DNA of 64,000 nucleotides, taken from DATLZU01 sp051293835 (lineage in GTDB: Bacteria > Nitrospirota > Nitrospiria > Nitrospirales > Nitrospiraceae). Below the pieces are notes generated by a model. That model was not told the origin of the DNA and did not search any database. It was given only the letters and a program-made list of their open reading frames with translations. The position numbers were made by a program, and so were the translations under genes. Positions 36,593-45,254 of the stretch are shown here, piece after piece. The stretch lies in contig JBPKMA010000002.1 in NCBI GenBank assembly GCA_051293835.1, positions 1 to 64,000 on the forward strand, written 5' to 3'. Numbering within the stretch: the stretch's first letter is position 1; every line of letters starts with the position of its first letter.

Positions 36593-37363
36593 TCATCGGA
36601 TTTCGGCCAACTTGGCTTTGGCCAGCTTCGCTTCGTCGGAGGAAGAGAACTCTTCGATCACCCGCTTCAAGTACTTACGGGATTTGGCGATATCGCCGGT
36701 CTCGGCTGTCGACAACCCCAATTTGAACAAGGCCGACGGCACCTTCTCGTTCCCAGGATACTCGTTCACGACGTGCTCGAACGACTGGATCGCCCGCACG
36801 TAATCCTTCATGCTGTAGTAGGATTCGCCAAGCCAATAATACGCGTTGGGCGTCAGCGAGGTGGCGGGAAAGTCTTTGATGAACCGCTGGAATCCCGTCA
36901 CGGCCAACTCGTACCGGCCGTTCAGGTAGTCGTTGTACGCCAGGTTGAAGGCCGAGGTCGGCGTGATCGCCGGCATGCCGGGCAGCACCGGCGAGAGATC
37001 CGGCGCAACCGGCGATTTCGGTGGCTTGGAGAGACGGGAGGATTCCGCCACCGCGGCATCCGCTTTGGAAGCGGCCACCTGGCTGATCTGTCCTTCTTCC
37101 AACTTGGCCAAGCGCGTTTCCAGTTTCTGCAGTCGGGCAGCGACGTCTTCAAGCCGCTGTTTGAAGCTGTCGGCATCGCGGCTCTTTTCCAAAGACTCCA
37201 GCCGCCGTTGCATTGCTTCCTGCCGCTTCAGCTCCTGCTCCTGCGTCTTGGCGACGGTGCGTAGCTCCTCCCGCAGATCGACGAAATCCGCGTGCTTGGC
37301 GCAGCCGAAGGCGGTTAACGACAACGTTAACAATCCGGAAAGCATCTGAGCATGACGGAACAT
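36593..37363 (-). CDS. CpoB/YbgF-type Tol-associated periplasmic protein
   Basis: CpoB coordinates the Tol-Pal system with peptidoglycan synthesis. The 256-residue protein has a lipoprotein-like signal (LSLTAFGC) and a trimeric coiled-coil segment (residues about 28-95). Three C-terminal TPRs start near residue 137 (FNLAYNDYLNGRYELAVTGF). It is the second of two tandem CpoB-type genes, 17 bases downstream of the longer one. The architecture and position after pal are typical of ybgF. Confidence 0.85.
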   Translation of the reverse strand: MFRHAQMLSGLLTLSLTAFGCAKHADFVDLREELRTVAKTQEQELKRQEAMQRRLESLEKSRDADSFKQRLEDVAARLQKLETRLAKLEEGQISQVAASKADAAVAESSRLSKPPKSPVAPDLSPVLPGMPAITPTSAFNLAYNDYLNGRYELAVTGFQRFIKDFPATSLTPNAYYWLGESYYSMKDYVRAIQSFEHVVNEYPGNEKVPSALFKLGLSTAETGDIAKSRKYLKRVIEEFSSSDEAKLAKAKLAEIR

Positions 37364-37380
37364 GAGGGATGTCTTCCCGC

Positions 37381-39018
37381 CTAGCGGGAATCCTTCAGTT
37401 GATTGAGTTTGTCAAGCGCCTTTCCGGCCTCGGGCGTTCGGGGATACAGCTCGATGACCTGCTTCAGCGTCGTGGACGCACGCTTCCGATCCTTCAAGGC
37501 CAGATAGGCATAGCCTTTTTTGAGCAGCGCAGCCGGCACCTTTTCGCTGTTCGGATAATCCAATCGTACTTGATCGTACGCTTCGATCGCCCGCTTGAAA
37601 TCCTTCTTGCCGTAATAGGTCTCTCCCAACCAAAACCGCGCGTTCGGCGCGAGGTCCGAATTGGGATACTCAGCCAGAAAGGCGGCGAACCCCTGACGAG
37701 CTCCCTCCAGATCGCCCGCCTTGAACTTGTTGAGCACGCGCTCGTATACCTCGCGGGGATTGGCGTCCGCGGCGTCGGATTCGATTCTGGACATCGCCTC
37801 GACGGAACCGACGGCGTCCCCCTGCACGGACGACGAAGCTGCCCCACCCGGCTCCTCGGCGGGCGCTTTGGGCTGTTCGACCATCTGGTTGAGCGTCGAG
37901 CGTTGAGCCGGCCGTTGGCTCGGCTGCCGCTGGACCGCAGCAGGCTGGGAACGAACCTGCGCCATCTCGCCCACTGCCCTGGAGATTTCATCCAGGCGAC
38001 GATCCTGCTCGTCCAACCGCGCGGCGAATTTCTCGCCCGCGGTTTCGAGCGCTTTGGCGACAGACGAAACGCTCCGGTTGACCTCGTTGAGATGACCGGT
38101 CATGATCCGGTTCACTTCGTTGATGTGAGTGGTCGCGGCCTTGATGTCCGCCTCCACCTTCGCCGCCAGGGCATCAGTCCGCCTCGAGAATGCGGCATTC
38201 TGCTGCTCGAAAGACGCCGACAGTTGTTTGACGGCTTGCTCCTGGTGCTTCACTTCTTCGCCCAACTTGACCAGGCCTTGCTTAAACTCGCTCAAAGCGT
38301 GACTGAATTTCGCCGCCTGTTCGCTCGATGCCTTACTTTGCGCATCCAGTTGCTGGGCCAATGCGCCAGCCCTAGCGTCGACGGCAGCGATCGACTTCTG
38401 CTGCTCGTCGAGCCGCGCGTCGATCGCCTTGGTCAACTCGGTAATGGTCTTGTGCACGGTCTTGTGCACGGCGTCCAGGCGGGCTGCCACTTCATCCAGA
38501 CGGGCCGATGTCCTGGTAGATTCCGCCCCCCATTCCTGTTTCAAGGCCGCAGCATGCTCGCGCAGGTCTTTGTCGAACTTGCTTTCCAAAGACGCGAGCC
38601 GGGCTTTCTGCTCGTTCTCCAGCTTGTGCACCAATTGCTCCAGCCTGGCGAGCTTGTCCTCTTGAGACCGGACCAACTGCATGGCCTGATGTGCCGTCAT
38701 CTGGATGTCTCCTCGAAGGCTGGGCAACTGCTCCTCCTTCACGCTCCGAATCTCTTCGGCCAGGCGCGCACGCGTTTCCCCTACCATCCGATCGATTTCC
38801 TCTTTGGCCTTCTGGATCTTGTGCTGCAACTCCTGCTGAGTCTTCTGCAACTCCCGGTTGGTCTGTCGCAAATCCGCCTGCTGGGCCAAGCACCCGGAGA
38901 TGACTACCCCCCCCACCAAGCTGAAAATTGGCAGACCATACCTGTATGACCCGAGTGCGTTCGGCATACGCCTGCTCATGGAGGCCCCGTCACGGCCGCT
39001 CATCGGACGCTTAGTCAT
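37381..39018 (-). CDS. Long coiled-coil CpoB-like lipoprotein
   Basis: The product of about 545 residues has a lipoprotein signal with an ISGC box (cysteine about residue 43). A coiled coil of roughly 330 residues follows (from ADLRQTNRELQKTQQELQHK), then a linker rich in Gln, Pro and Ala. Three TPRs (about 415-540, for example DLEGARQGFAAFLAEYPNSD) are paralogous to those of the next gene. The coil alone could span some 45 nm, far more than a normal CpoB. The start is uncertain: ATG 39018 lacks a good ribosome site and 38979 is possible. It lies directly after pal. Confidence 0.75.
   Translation of the reverse strand: MTKRPMSGRDGASMSRRMPNALGSYRYGLPIFSLVGGVVISGCLAQQADLRQTNRELQKTQQELQHKIQKAKEEIDRMVGETRARLAEEIRSVKEEQLPSLRGDIQMTAHQAMQLVRSQEDKLARLEQLVHKLENEQKARLASLESKFDKDLREHAAALKQEWGAESTRTSARLDEVAARLDAVHKTVHKTITELTKAIDARLDEQQKSIAAVDARAGALAQQLDAQSKASSEQAAKFSHALSEFKQGLVKLGEEVKHQEQAVKQLSASFEQQNAAFSRRTDALAAKVEADIKAATTHINEVNRIMTGHLNEVNRSVSSVAKALETAGEKFAARLDEQDRRLDEISRAVGEMAQVRSQPAAVQRQPSQRPAQRSTLNQMVEQPKAPAEEPGGAASSSVQGDAVGSVEAMSRIESDAADANPREVYERVLNKFKAGDLEGARQGFAAFLAEYPNSDLAPNARFWLGETYYGKKDFKRAIEAYDQVRLDYPNSEKVPAALLKKGYAYLALKDRKRASTTLKQVIELYPRTPEAGKALDKLNQLKDSR
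38447..38470. repeat. Perfect 12-bp tandem duplication in the coiled-coil gene
   Basis: GTCTTGTGCACG occurs twice in direct tandem and keeps the reading frame, duplicating four residues (AVHKTVHKTI). It lies in the coiled-coil region. Confidence 0.8.
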
Positions 39019-39035
39019 CGCACCGCTTCACGCCT

Positions 39036-39821
39036 TCACTTCGTGCGAAGCACGAGGTGGCCTCGACGGTTCTGCTGGTAACAGGACTCCGTACGCTCCC
39101 TGCAGAACGGTCGCTCCTTTCCGTACGACACGACGGTCAGCCGATTGGCACTCACGCCAAGCTCGACCAAATAATTCCGGACGGCCTTGGCGCGCTTCTC
39201 ACCCAACACCAAATTGTACGCCAACGTGCCGCGCTCATCACAGTGCCCTTCGATCTTGATCAGCGAACCGGGATTGGCTTTGATCCACTCGGCGTCGTGG
39301 GCCAAGGCCATTCGTCCCTCTTCCGTAATCGTCCAACTGTCGAAGGCGAAGAACACGTCTCGAAGCCCCGCCGCAGCGGCTGCGGCTTGCTCACGACGCA
39401 TCTCCTCTATCTGCTTGGAGGCGCTGTCCGAAGGCTGGACCTTCGCCATCAAGGTTCCGCCTCCGACCCGCTCCTCGGTGGCGCCTTTGCCCGGCCCGAC
39501 TGGTTCCAGCCCCCTCAAGCCTCCGCCTTCGGACCCAGCACTTGCCGCATCTGTCCCTCGGCCTGAGACGGTCAGATCGGGGAAACTGGAGCTCGCCCCC
39601 GCACCTTGTTTGGTATCGCCGGCTCCGCCTGACATGCCCAAGGACCCTTCGTTCAAGCTTTCTCCAGACGCCAGGGATCCACTCCGGGATTTCGCCAATC
39701 TTTCCTCCGAGGACTTCGAACCCGAGCCGGCCTGCACGGATTTTTTGGAGCAACCGGTCCCGGTCACCATCATCACCCCCAGCATGACGACAAGGCAGGC
39801 TGCGAAGGATCGTGCATTCAT
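39036..39821 (-). CDS. pal: Peptidoglycan-associated lipoprotein Pal
   Basis: Pal ties the outer membrane to peptidoglycan and binds TolB. The 261-residue protein has a lipoprotein-type signal ending at a cysteine (residue about 24), a Gly/Ser-rich linker longer than usual (to about residue 140), and an OmpA-type peptidoglycan-binding domain. That domain includes FAFDSWTITEEGRMAL, IKIEGHCDERGTLAYNLVLG and GVSANRLTVVSYGKERPF. The start at 39821 begins the signal peptide. It follows tolB, as in most bacteria. Confidence 0.9.
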   Translation of the reverse strand: MNARSFAACLVVMLGVMMVTGTGCSKKSVQAGSGSKSSEERLAKSRSGSLASGESLNEGSLGMSGGAGDTKQGAGASSSFPDLTVSGRGTDAASAGSEGGGLRGLEPVGPGKGATEERVGGGTLMAKVQPSDSASKQIEEMRREQAAAAAAGLRDVFFAFDSWTITEEGRMALAHDAEWIKANPGSLIKIEGHCDERGTLAYNLVLGEKRAKAVRNYLVELGVSANRLTVVSYGKERPFCRERTESCYQQNRRGHLVLRTK

Positions 39822-39897
39822 GGGTTGCTCTCCTCTTCTGTGCGAAATGGACCGTCCGCTCACACTCTCTCACCGAAGCCTTCTGACGGCGGTTGGC

Positions 39898-41220
39898 TTA
39901 CAGGGCCGGCGACCATGCAGGCGAACCGTAGTAGGTCCCCCCGTAGGTCAGCCGTTCCAAATCTCTGCCGTCGGCGTTGATCATGTAGAGATGGCTTTTC
40001 CCGTCGGCCGTCGAGCTGAAGACCAAATGCCGGCCGTCCGGAGACCACGATGGCGAGTCGTCCACGCCTGGCCCAGTCGTGATCTGGATCCGCTTCTGCC
40101 CGTCCGGACTGATGAGGCACAGTTTGTATTCCTTGCGAGGAGTCCGGCAGACATGTGCGATCCAGTTTCCGCGAGGAGACCATGCGGGCGCGGCGTTGTA
40201 GTCGCCTTCAAAGGTGAGTCGCCGGACATTCGACCCGTCCGCACTCATCAAGTAAATCTGAGGCCCGCCGCCCCGATCGGAGGTGAACGCGATCTCCCGG
40301 CCGGAAGGTGACCAGGACGGCGAAAGATCCGCAGCCGGGTTGACGGTAAGCCGCTGCAGCGCCTTCGTTCGCGTATCGAGTCGGTAGATTTCCGCATTGC
40401 CGTCCTGGCTCGTCGTGAACGCCAGATAATTGCCGTCCGGAGAGAGCGCCGGCGTGATGTTCAATCCTCCCAGCGATACCAGTGTCCACCGTTTCCCCGT
40501 CGCCAGTTCGATCAAATCAATGTCCTGGGTATTTCGGCTCCGGTACGTCGTGAACACGAGAAACCGCCGATCGGGTGACCATCGCGGCATCAAATTCAGA
40601 AAGCCGTCGGCCGTGATTTGCCGAGGCTCGTAGCCGTCGTAATCCATCACGAACAGCTCGCGCGCACCGCCAACCTCAGAAACGAACGCGATTTTCGTCC
40701 TCGCGATGCCCGGCTCACCCGTATAGCGGTAGACCAGTTCGTCGGCAAATCGGTGCGCCATCAGCCTGACAACGGAGGTCGAGCCGACGTATCGCTTCCC
40801 TCCCACTATCTCGTCGCTGCCGCCGTCATAGACGTATCCATCGACGACGACATCGGCCTCTTTGCCGTTGTCTTTGAGCCCCACCCTCCCCCATACCAGC
40901 ACAGCGACGCCATGATCCGTCGCCTGCTTGAGGACAGCCTTTTCGGCATTCCCGACATCCCGCACCTTGATGCCGAGGCTGGGCAAGTCGACCAAGGTAA
41001 ACACCAACGAGCGCCGAAGATCGGCCTTGAGCACCTCCTCCACTCGCCCGCCGAGCCACTCAGGCCCGCCACCATTTTGGAAGCCCAACACCCCGATCGG
41101 AATTTTCTCGAAGTCTGGACGGGTCGCCTCGAGAAAGACATCCGTTGCCTTGGATTCTAGGATTCCCACCAACACCACCCCAAGGGTGAGGGCTAGAATC
41201 AAAATGCTCAACCCTTTCAT
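39898..41220 (-). CDS. tolB: Tol-Pal system protein TolB
   Basis: TolB is the periplasmic beta-propeller that shuttles between Pal and TolA. The 440-residue protein has a signal peptide, an N-terminal domain (PIGVLGFQNGGGPEWLGGRV near residue 42) and a C-terminal six-bladed propeller. The blade repeats read SPDRRFLVFTTYRS, SPDGNYLAFTTSQDG, SPSGREIAFTSDRGG and SPDGRHLVFSSTADG. It lies eight bases downstream of the tolA-like gene. Confidence 0.9.
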   Translation of the reverse strand: MKGLSILILALTLGVVLVGILESKATDVFLEATRPDFEKIPIGVLGFQNGGGPEWLGGRVEEVLKADLRRSLVFTLVDLPSLGIKVRDVGNAEKAVLKQATDHGVAVLVWGRVGLKDNGKEADVVVDGYVYDGGSDEIVGGKRYVGSTSVVRLMAHRFADELVYRYTGEPGIARTKIAFVSEVGGARELFVMDYDGYEPRQITADGFLNLMPRWSPDRRFLVFTTYRSRNTQDIDLIELATGKRWTLVSLGGLNITPALSPDGNYLAFTTSQDGNAEIYRLDTRTKALQRLTVNPAADLSPSWSPSGREIAFTSDRGGGPQIYLMSADGSNVRRLTFEGDYNAAPAWSPRGNWIAHVCRTPRKEYKLCLISPDGQKRIQITTGPGVDDSPSWSPDGRHLVFSSTADGKSHLYMINADGRDLERLTYGGTYYGSPAWSPAL

Positions 41221-41227
41221 GGGATAC

Positions 41228-42385
41228 TCAACCGACCTGCTCTCCGACCGTAAAGCTGAAATGAGCGTCCAGATACGAATCCGTCATCTCCGGAGGAAAC
41301 GCGGGTAGAGGATTGGCACTCAAGACTGCGCGTTTTCCGGCAAGATCGTAATAGTCGTTGCCGGAGGACTGTTCGATAATCACATTGCTAACCAACCCGC
41401 TGCGATGCAGCCTAAATTTTACCACGACGGTAAGCGCCTTTTCCGGGACATCGACCGGAGGAGCCGTCCAGAGGCTGCTGATCTTCTGTTGCACTCGAGC
41501 GAGGTAGCGATTGGATCCAGGCCCTGTCGAGGAGACCCTCATGGAGGTTTCGGGGCTCCGGACGGTCGGTACCTTGGCCACAGCCACCTGGACCTGTTTA
41601 ATCGACGGCTCCGACACAGGTTTCGCCTGTTGCGACGGCTCGACCGGCTTGACGGAACGCGGCATGGACTGGAGCTTCTTGAGCTCTTCCTCCAACTCCT
41701 GGTCGAACTGGTCGAACTGCTCAGCCAAGGAGGGCTGGCGCAGTTGCGCCTGCGCCGTCTTGACCGGTTCTCTGGGAGCCACCGGAGTCATGGGCGTCAT
41801 GTCGGGAACCTTCAAATTGCCTAAAAGCGTATCGATGTCACTGCTGATTTTTTCCGGGGCGCGGTCAGTCCGCGGCACATCCACCCGCTGCGACAGCGTC
41901 ACAGGTTTAGCCGGGCTCAGTTCGCCGAATTTCGGCGCCTCGGGCGGCAACTCGATACCTTTCAAGACATCGCGCATCACGTCCCCTGAAGACCGTCGGG
42001 CACCGAGCGCATCGCTCCGCACCGGCGGCGGGATCGGCGCAGACGCGACCGGTTTGGCCGCCGCGATCGGAGGCAACGGCGCCGGTTTGACCGGCGGCGG
42101 AACGGCTGGCTGGACAACCTTGTGCGGTTTCATCACATCGGCTTGCCGCGCGGCAGGCGTTTCGGTCGGCCGGACGGGGAGCGACATCGTCACCAAGGAG
42201 ACCTGCACCGACGCCAGAGGCCGTTCATCGTGTTGCATCAAGCGCACCCCTGAAATCACAAGCAGCGCGCACACGTGCAACGTCAGCGAGACAATCACGG
42301 TCCATGTGAACCGCACACCCAACGCCTCGCGCTGGTCCGCGTCAAGGGTAAGGGGCAACAGCCTGGGAAGCGTATGCGTCGCCAT
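41228..42385 (-). CDS. TolA/TonB-type energy transducer
   Basis: The 385-residue protein has one N-terminal membrane helix (TWTVIVSLTLHVCALLVISG, about residues 27-46) and a Pro/Ala/Lys-rich periplasmic linker. The C-terminal TonB/TolA fold (from about 300) includes YLARVQQKISSLWTAPPVDV and LHRSGLVSNVIIEQSSGNDY. Its position between tolR and tolB makes it the TolA of this system. The linker is proline-rich rather than the long alanine helix of Escherichia TolA. Confidence 0.82.
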   Translation of the reverse strand: MATHTLPRLLPLTLDADQREALGVRFTWTVIVSLTLHVCALLVISGVRLMQHDERPLASVQVSLVTMSLPVRPTETPAARQADVMKPHKVVQPAVPPPVKPAPLPPIAAAKPVASAPIPPPVRSDALGARRSSGDVMRDVLKGIELPPEAPKFGELSPAKPVTLSQRVDVPRTDRAPEKISSDIDTLLGNLKVPDMTPMTPVAPREPVKTAQAQLRQPSLAEQFDQFDQELEEELKKLQSMPRSVKPVEPSQQAKPVSEPSIKQVQVAVAKVPTVRSPETSMRVSSTGPGSNRYLARVQQKISSLWTAPPVDVPEKALTVVVKFRLHRSGLVSNVIIEQSSGNDYYDLAGKRAVLSANPLPAFPPEMTDSYLDAHFSFTVGEQVG

Positions 42386-42405
42386 TAAGGATAAGGATCT
42401 GTGGG

Positions 42406-42867
42406 TCAGAGCGGACTGTGACGGCGATCCGCCGGTGTGACCTGTTGTTCCATCACCCGCTCGCCGGTGACCGGATCGGTCACCATCCCGAGTTTTTCGA
42501 TCCCCGCCCGCTTCACACCGTCCATCACCTGCACAACGATCCCGTACGGTACCTCGCGATCGGCCCGCAGGTACACCGACACCTCCGCGTTCTGTTCCTT
42601 CAGCGACTTAAGACGACGTTCAAGCTGCGCGACGCTCACCGCATCCTTGTCGAGATAGAGTCGTTGATCCTTCTCGATCGTTAAGACGACGCGCGCCTCC
42701 GGCTTGATCGTATTGGTGGCTGAAGTCGGGAGCTTGATGTCGATACCGCGATACAGCATGGGCGCTGTCACCATAAAGATCACTAACAAAACCAGAACAA
42801 CATCAACCAACGGAATGACATTGATTTCGGCGAGGAAGCGCCGATGCCTGGTCTCAAAGAGCGTCAT
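42406..42867 (-). CDS. tolR: TolR/ExbD-type proton-motive subunit
   Basis: TolR works with TolQ to use the proton gradient for outer-membrane constriction. The 153-residue protein has one membrane helix carrying the essential aspartate (LAEINVIPLVDVVLVLLVIF, about residues 12-31) and a periplasmic ExbD domain (KLPTSATNTIKPEARVVLTI). Its ATG overlaps the tolQ stop by four bases. Confidence 0.9.
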   Translation of the reverse strand: MTLFETRHRRFLAEINVIPLVDVVLVLLVIFMVTAPMLYRGIDIKLPTSATNTIKPEARVVLTIEKDQRLYLDKDAVSVAQLERRLKSLKEQNAEVSVYLRADREVPYGIVVQVMDGVKRAGIEKLGMVTDPVTGERVMEQQVTPADRRHSPL

Positions 42868-43592
42868 CGGACCCCCACACCGGCCTGTTTCCTTTGGATC
42901 TGGACCAAGTTCAGCAAATCGACGCTAAACGTTTCGAGACGGAATGCCGTCCGGCGAATGCGCGCCAAGTAATAATTATACGCAATCACCGCGGGAATAG
43001 CCGTGAACAGTCCGGCCGCCGTGGCGACCAGCGCCTCCGCCACCCCGGGCGCCACGGCGGCGATGCTGGCGGTTCCCTGGAGCCCGATTTCCCTGAACGA
43101 ATCAATAATCCCCAAGACGGTGCCGAGCAGGCCGATGAACGGCGTAATATTTCCCGTGGTGGCTAAAAACGGCAAGTACGCCTCCAACTGAGCGATCTGA
43201 TTTTGCACAATATATGCCACAGTCCGCTCGATATATTGCCGATCCAAGCTGGCCGGACCCTCTCCGCTTTCCTGGCCTCGCAGATAAGAAAGTCGGTCGC
43301 CGGATTCCTCCCCCTGTCCGGCATCCAGCCGATCCATTAAGCTCATGAAAACACTGGCGCTTGGACTCCTGATTGCTCGGCGAGCCTGCCGCCGTAGTTC
43401 ATCCGCATCTTTGCTCTTGGCAAAGGCGGTCAGAAAGCGGTGATCTTCGCGATCGACTGTGTGGAAAACGCGCCACTTGTAGAGAATCACAGCCCAGGAA
43501 ATAACGGAGAAGAGCAAGAGCAGGAGCAAAATGACCTTCGAGACGAGTCCGAGCGAACCGATGAAGCCCGTCAAGTCTGATTGAAACACCAT
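42864..43592 (-). CDS. tolQ: TolQ/ExbB-type proton channel subunit
   Basis: The 242-residue protein has the three helices of the MotA/TolQ/ExbB family. The cytoplasmic loop holds VFMSLMDRLDAGQGEESG, and the conserved helix pair is TTGNITPFIGLLGTVLGIID and GVAEALVATAAGLFTAIPAV. An AGGAGGAGAGG ribosome site lies ten bases before the ATG. It is first in the tol operon, about 75 bases downstream of tRNA-Asp. Confidence 0.9.
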   Translation of the reverse strand: MVFQSDLTGFIGSLGLVSKVILLLLLLFSVISWAVILYKWRVFHTVDREDHRFLTAFAKSKDADELRRQARRAIRSPSASVFMSLMDRLDAGQGEESGDRLSYLRGQESGEGPASLDRQYIERTVAYIVQNQIAQLEAYLPFLATTGNITPFIGLLGTVLGIIDSFREIGLQGTASIAAVAPGVAEALVATAAGLFTAIPAVIAYNYYLARIRRTAFRLETFSVDLLNLVQIQRKQAGVGVR

Positions 43593-43664
43593 TACGTTAG
43601 AACCTCTCCTCCTCTGTCAAAAGAAAGTATGAACGACCACACACACCTGCTCGCAGGGGAAAGA

Positions 43665-43743
43665 TGGCGGGGCCGACGGGATTTGAACCCGCGACCTCCA
43701 GATTGACAATCTGGCGTCCTAAACCAAGCTGAACGACGGCCCC
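43665..43743 (-). tRNA. tRNA-Asp (GTC)
   Basis: The minus strand folds as a cloverleaf: acceptor GGGGCCG/CGGCCCC, anticodon stem CCAGA/TCTGG with loop TTGTCAA (anticodon GTC) and T-loop GGGTTCAAATCCC. A G discriminator and CCA are encoded (43668-43665). Confidence 0.95.
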
Positions 43744-43900
43744 GTGCAGACTCAGAGGTGGAGACGAAACAGGCTATCTTCCAGATTCGACCGGTTCTCG
43801 ATACAACTCCGGAACGGTCGACTTGCAACGTCCTGGGAGTTTCGACTGCGCTGAAGTCTTTCAGGCTCCGCCCCTACCGCTAAGGCTCTCTCCACCTGAC

Positions 43901-43976
43901 TGGTAGGCGGAACAGGGATTGAACCTGTGACCTCTGCCTTGTAAGGGCAGCGCTCTGCCGACTGAGCTATCCGCCT
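43901..43976 (-). tRNA. tRNA-Val (TAC)
   Basis: The minus strand folds as a cloverleaf: acceptor AGGCGGA/TCCGCCT, anticodon stem CTGCC/GGCAG with loop CTTACAA (anticodon TAC) and T-loop AGGTTCAATCCCT. An A discriminator and CCA are encoded. It is first in the tandem tRNA pair. Confidence 0.93.
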
Positions 43977-44005
43977 AATTTGCTCGATAGCCCGAATAGT
44001 TGCGG

Positions 44006-44034
44006 ATGCTATCAAGTCCTCTATACCTTGTCAA
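44006..44034 (-). promoter_or_regulatory. Sigma70 promoter of the tRNA pair
   Basis: TTGACA (44034-44029) and TAGCAT (44011-44006) are 17 bases apart on the minus strand. The expected start near 43999 lies about 23 bases upstream of tRNA-Val. It may also feed the tol genes further on, because no clear terminator separates them. Confidence 0.6.
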
Positions 44035-44100
44035 CCGAATCACGCACCTTGCTTGCAAAACCTCTACTCGTGTCGAATCGACCAGGCTGTTTTAGCTCGG

Positions 44101-45081
44101 TCATGCCGGCGGCCCCACTGTTCGGCGTCGCTGCTTGCGGGGAAAATATTGGGCGTGCAGACGCTTCAACCGCTCACGTTCGACATGCGTGTAGATCTGC
44201 GTCGTCGCAATATTCGCATGACCCAACATCGCCTGGACCGAGCGAAGATCGGCGCCGCGATCCAACAGGTGCGTGGCGAACGAGTGCCGCAACATGTGCG
44301 GCGAAATCGTTTTCGCGATGCCCGCGGCGGCGGCGCGGAGACGCAACAACTTCCAAAACCCTTGCCGGGTCAGCGGCCGGCCCCGGCGCGTGATAAAGAC
44401 GTAGGCCGACTCCCGGTTCTTGAGCAACTCGGCTCGCCCGTTCCGCAAATAGCGCATGATCTTGCATTTGGCAACTTCCCCCATCGGCACCAACCGTTGT
44501 TTGGAACCCTTTCCGGTTGCCAGCACATAACCCGCATCCAGGTTAAGGTCGGTCATCCGGAGACCAACCAATTCCGAAACCCGCATGCCCGTCGCGTACA
44601 ACAACTCAATCATCGCAGCATCACGTACACCCTCCGGTCCTGACTTGCCCTCCCAGTCCAGCAATGCGGTCACTTCGCGCGGCGCCAGCACGGCCGGCAG
44701 GCGCATCCCCTGGCGGGGACTGTTCAGCCCAACCGTAGGGTTTTCCCGTACCAACCCTTCCCGCACGAGAAACCGAAAAAACCCCCGCAGCGCAGCCAAG
44801 CAACGAGCCGTCGAGGCCGGAGCCATCCGCAGCCGCTTCAGATGGACGAAAAAATCCGCCATTGTGTGTCGCGTGACGTCCGCCGGGCGATGGATCCCTT
44901 GAGCGAGTAGAAAGGACATAAACTTTTCCAAGTCCCGTCGATAGGCCTCCAGCGTCTGTGGCGAGAGGCCACCTTCAATCCGAAGATAGCTGAGATACCG
45001 CCCGATTAAGCCGGCCAGCACCGTATCCGGTAGAGCCTCAACGCCTATCGACAGCTTCCCGCCTCGGCCCATTCCACTCAT
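44101..45081 (-). CDS. xerD: Tyrosine recombinase XerD/XerC
   Basis: XerC/XerD resolve chromosome dimers at dif. The 326-residue protein has an N-terminal SAM-like core-binding domain (YLSYLRIEGGLSPQTLEAYR). The catalytic domain shows the full set: Arg in LLYATGMRVSELVGLR, Lys in TGKGSKQRLVPMG, HMLRHSFATHLLDRGADLRS, His in LGHANIATTQIY and the Tyr of IYTHV. GGAGGAG lies five bases before the ATG. XerD is preferred over XerC on overall look, but the two are hard to separate without alignment. Confidence 0.87.
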   Translation of the reverse strand: MSGMGRGGKLSIGVEALPDTVLAGLIGRYLSYLRIEGGLSPQTLEAYRRDLEKFMSFLLAQGIHRPADVTRHTMADFFVHLKRLRMAPASTARCLAALRGFFRFLVREGLVRENPTVGLNSPRQGMRLPAVLAPREVTALLDWEGKSGPEGVRDAAMIELLYATGMRVSELVGLRMTDLNLDAGYVLATGKGSKQRLVPMGEVAKCKIMRYLRNGRAELLKNRESAYVFITRRGRPLTRQGFWKLLRLRAAAAGIAKTISPHMLRHSFATHLLDRGADLRSVQAMLGHANIATTQIYTHVERERLKRLHAQYFPRKQRRRTVGPPA

Positions 45082-45131
45082 CCAGGCTCCTCCTGCGCGG
45101 TGAAGTCCCTCTGTGTCGCGGTTCGCCGGCG

Positions 45132-45160
45132 ACTATAGCCAAGCTCCGATCGGAACACAA
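45132..45160 (-). promoter_or_regulatory. Promoter of xerD
   Basis: TTGTGT (45160-45155) and TATAGT (45137-45132) are 17 bases apart on the minus strand, 50 bases upstream of xerD. The -10 box is identical to that of the divergent plus-strand promoter. Confidence 0.45.
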
Positions 45161-45179
45161 TGTCGACGGGGACCTGACC

Positions 45180-45208
45180 TTGACACCCCTCCGAGCCTTG
45201 CCTATAGT
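45180..45208 (+). promoter_or_regulatory. Promoter of the LpoA-like gene run
   Basis: TTGACA (45180-45185) and TATAGT (45203-45208) are 17 bases apart, a near-consensus sigma70 promoter. The expected start is near 45215, about 40 bases before the ATG at 45255. Confidence 0.65.
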
Positions 45209-45254
45209 AGCGGCATTGCAGGGTAAGTGTCCGCCATGATGACTATTGAAAACG

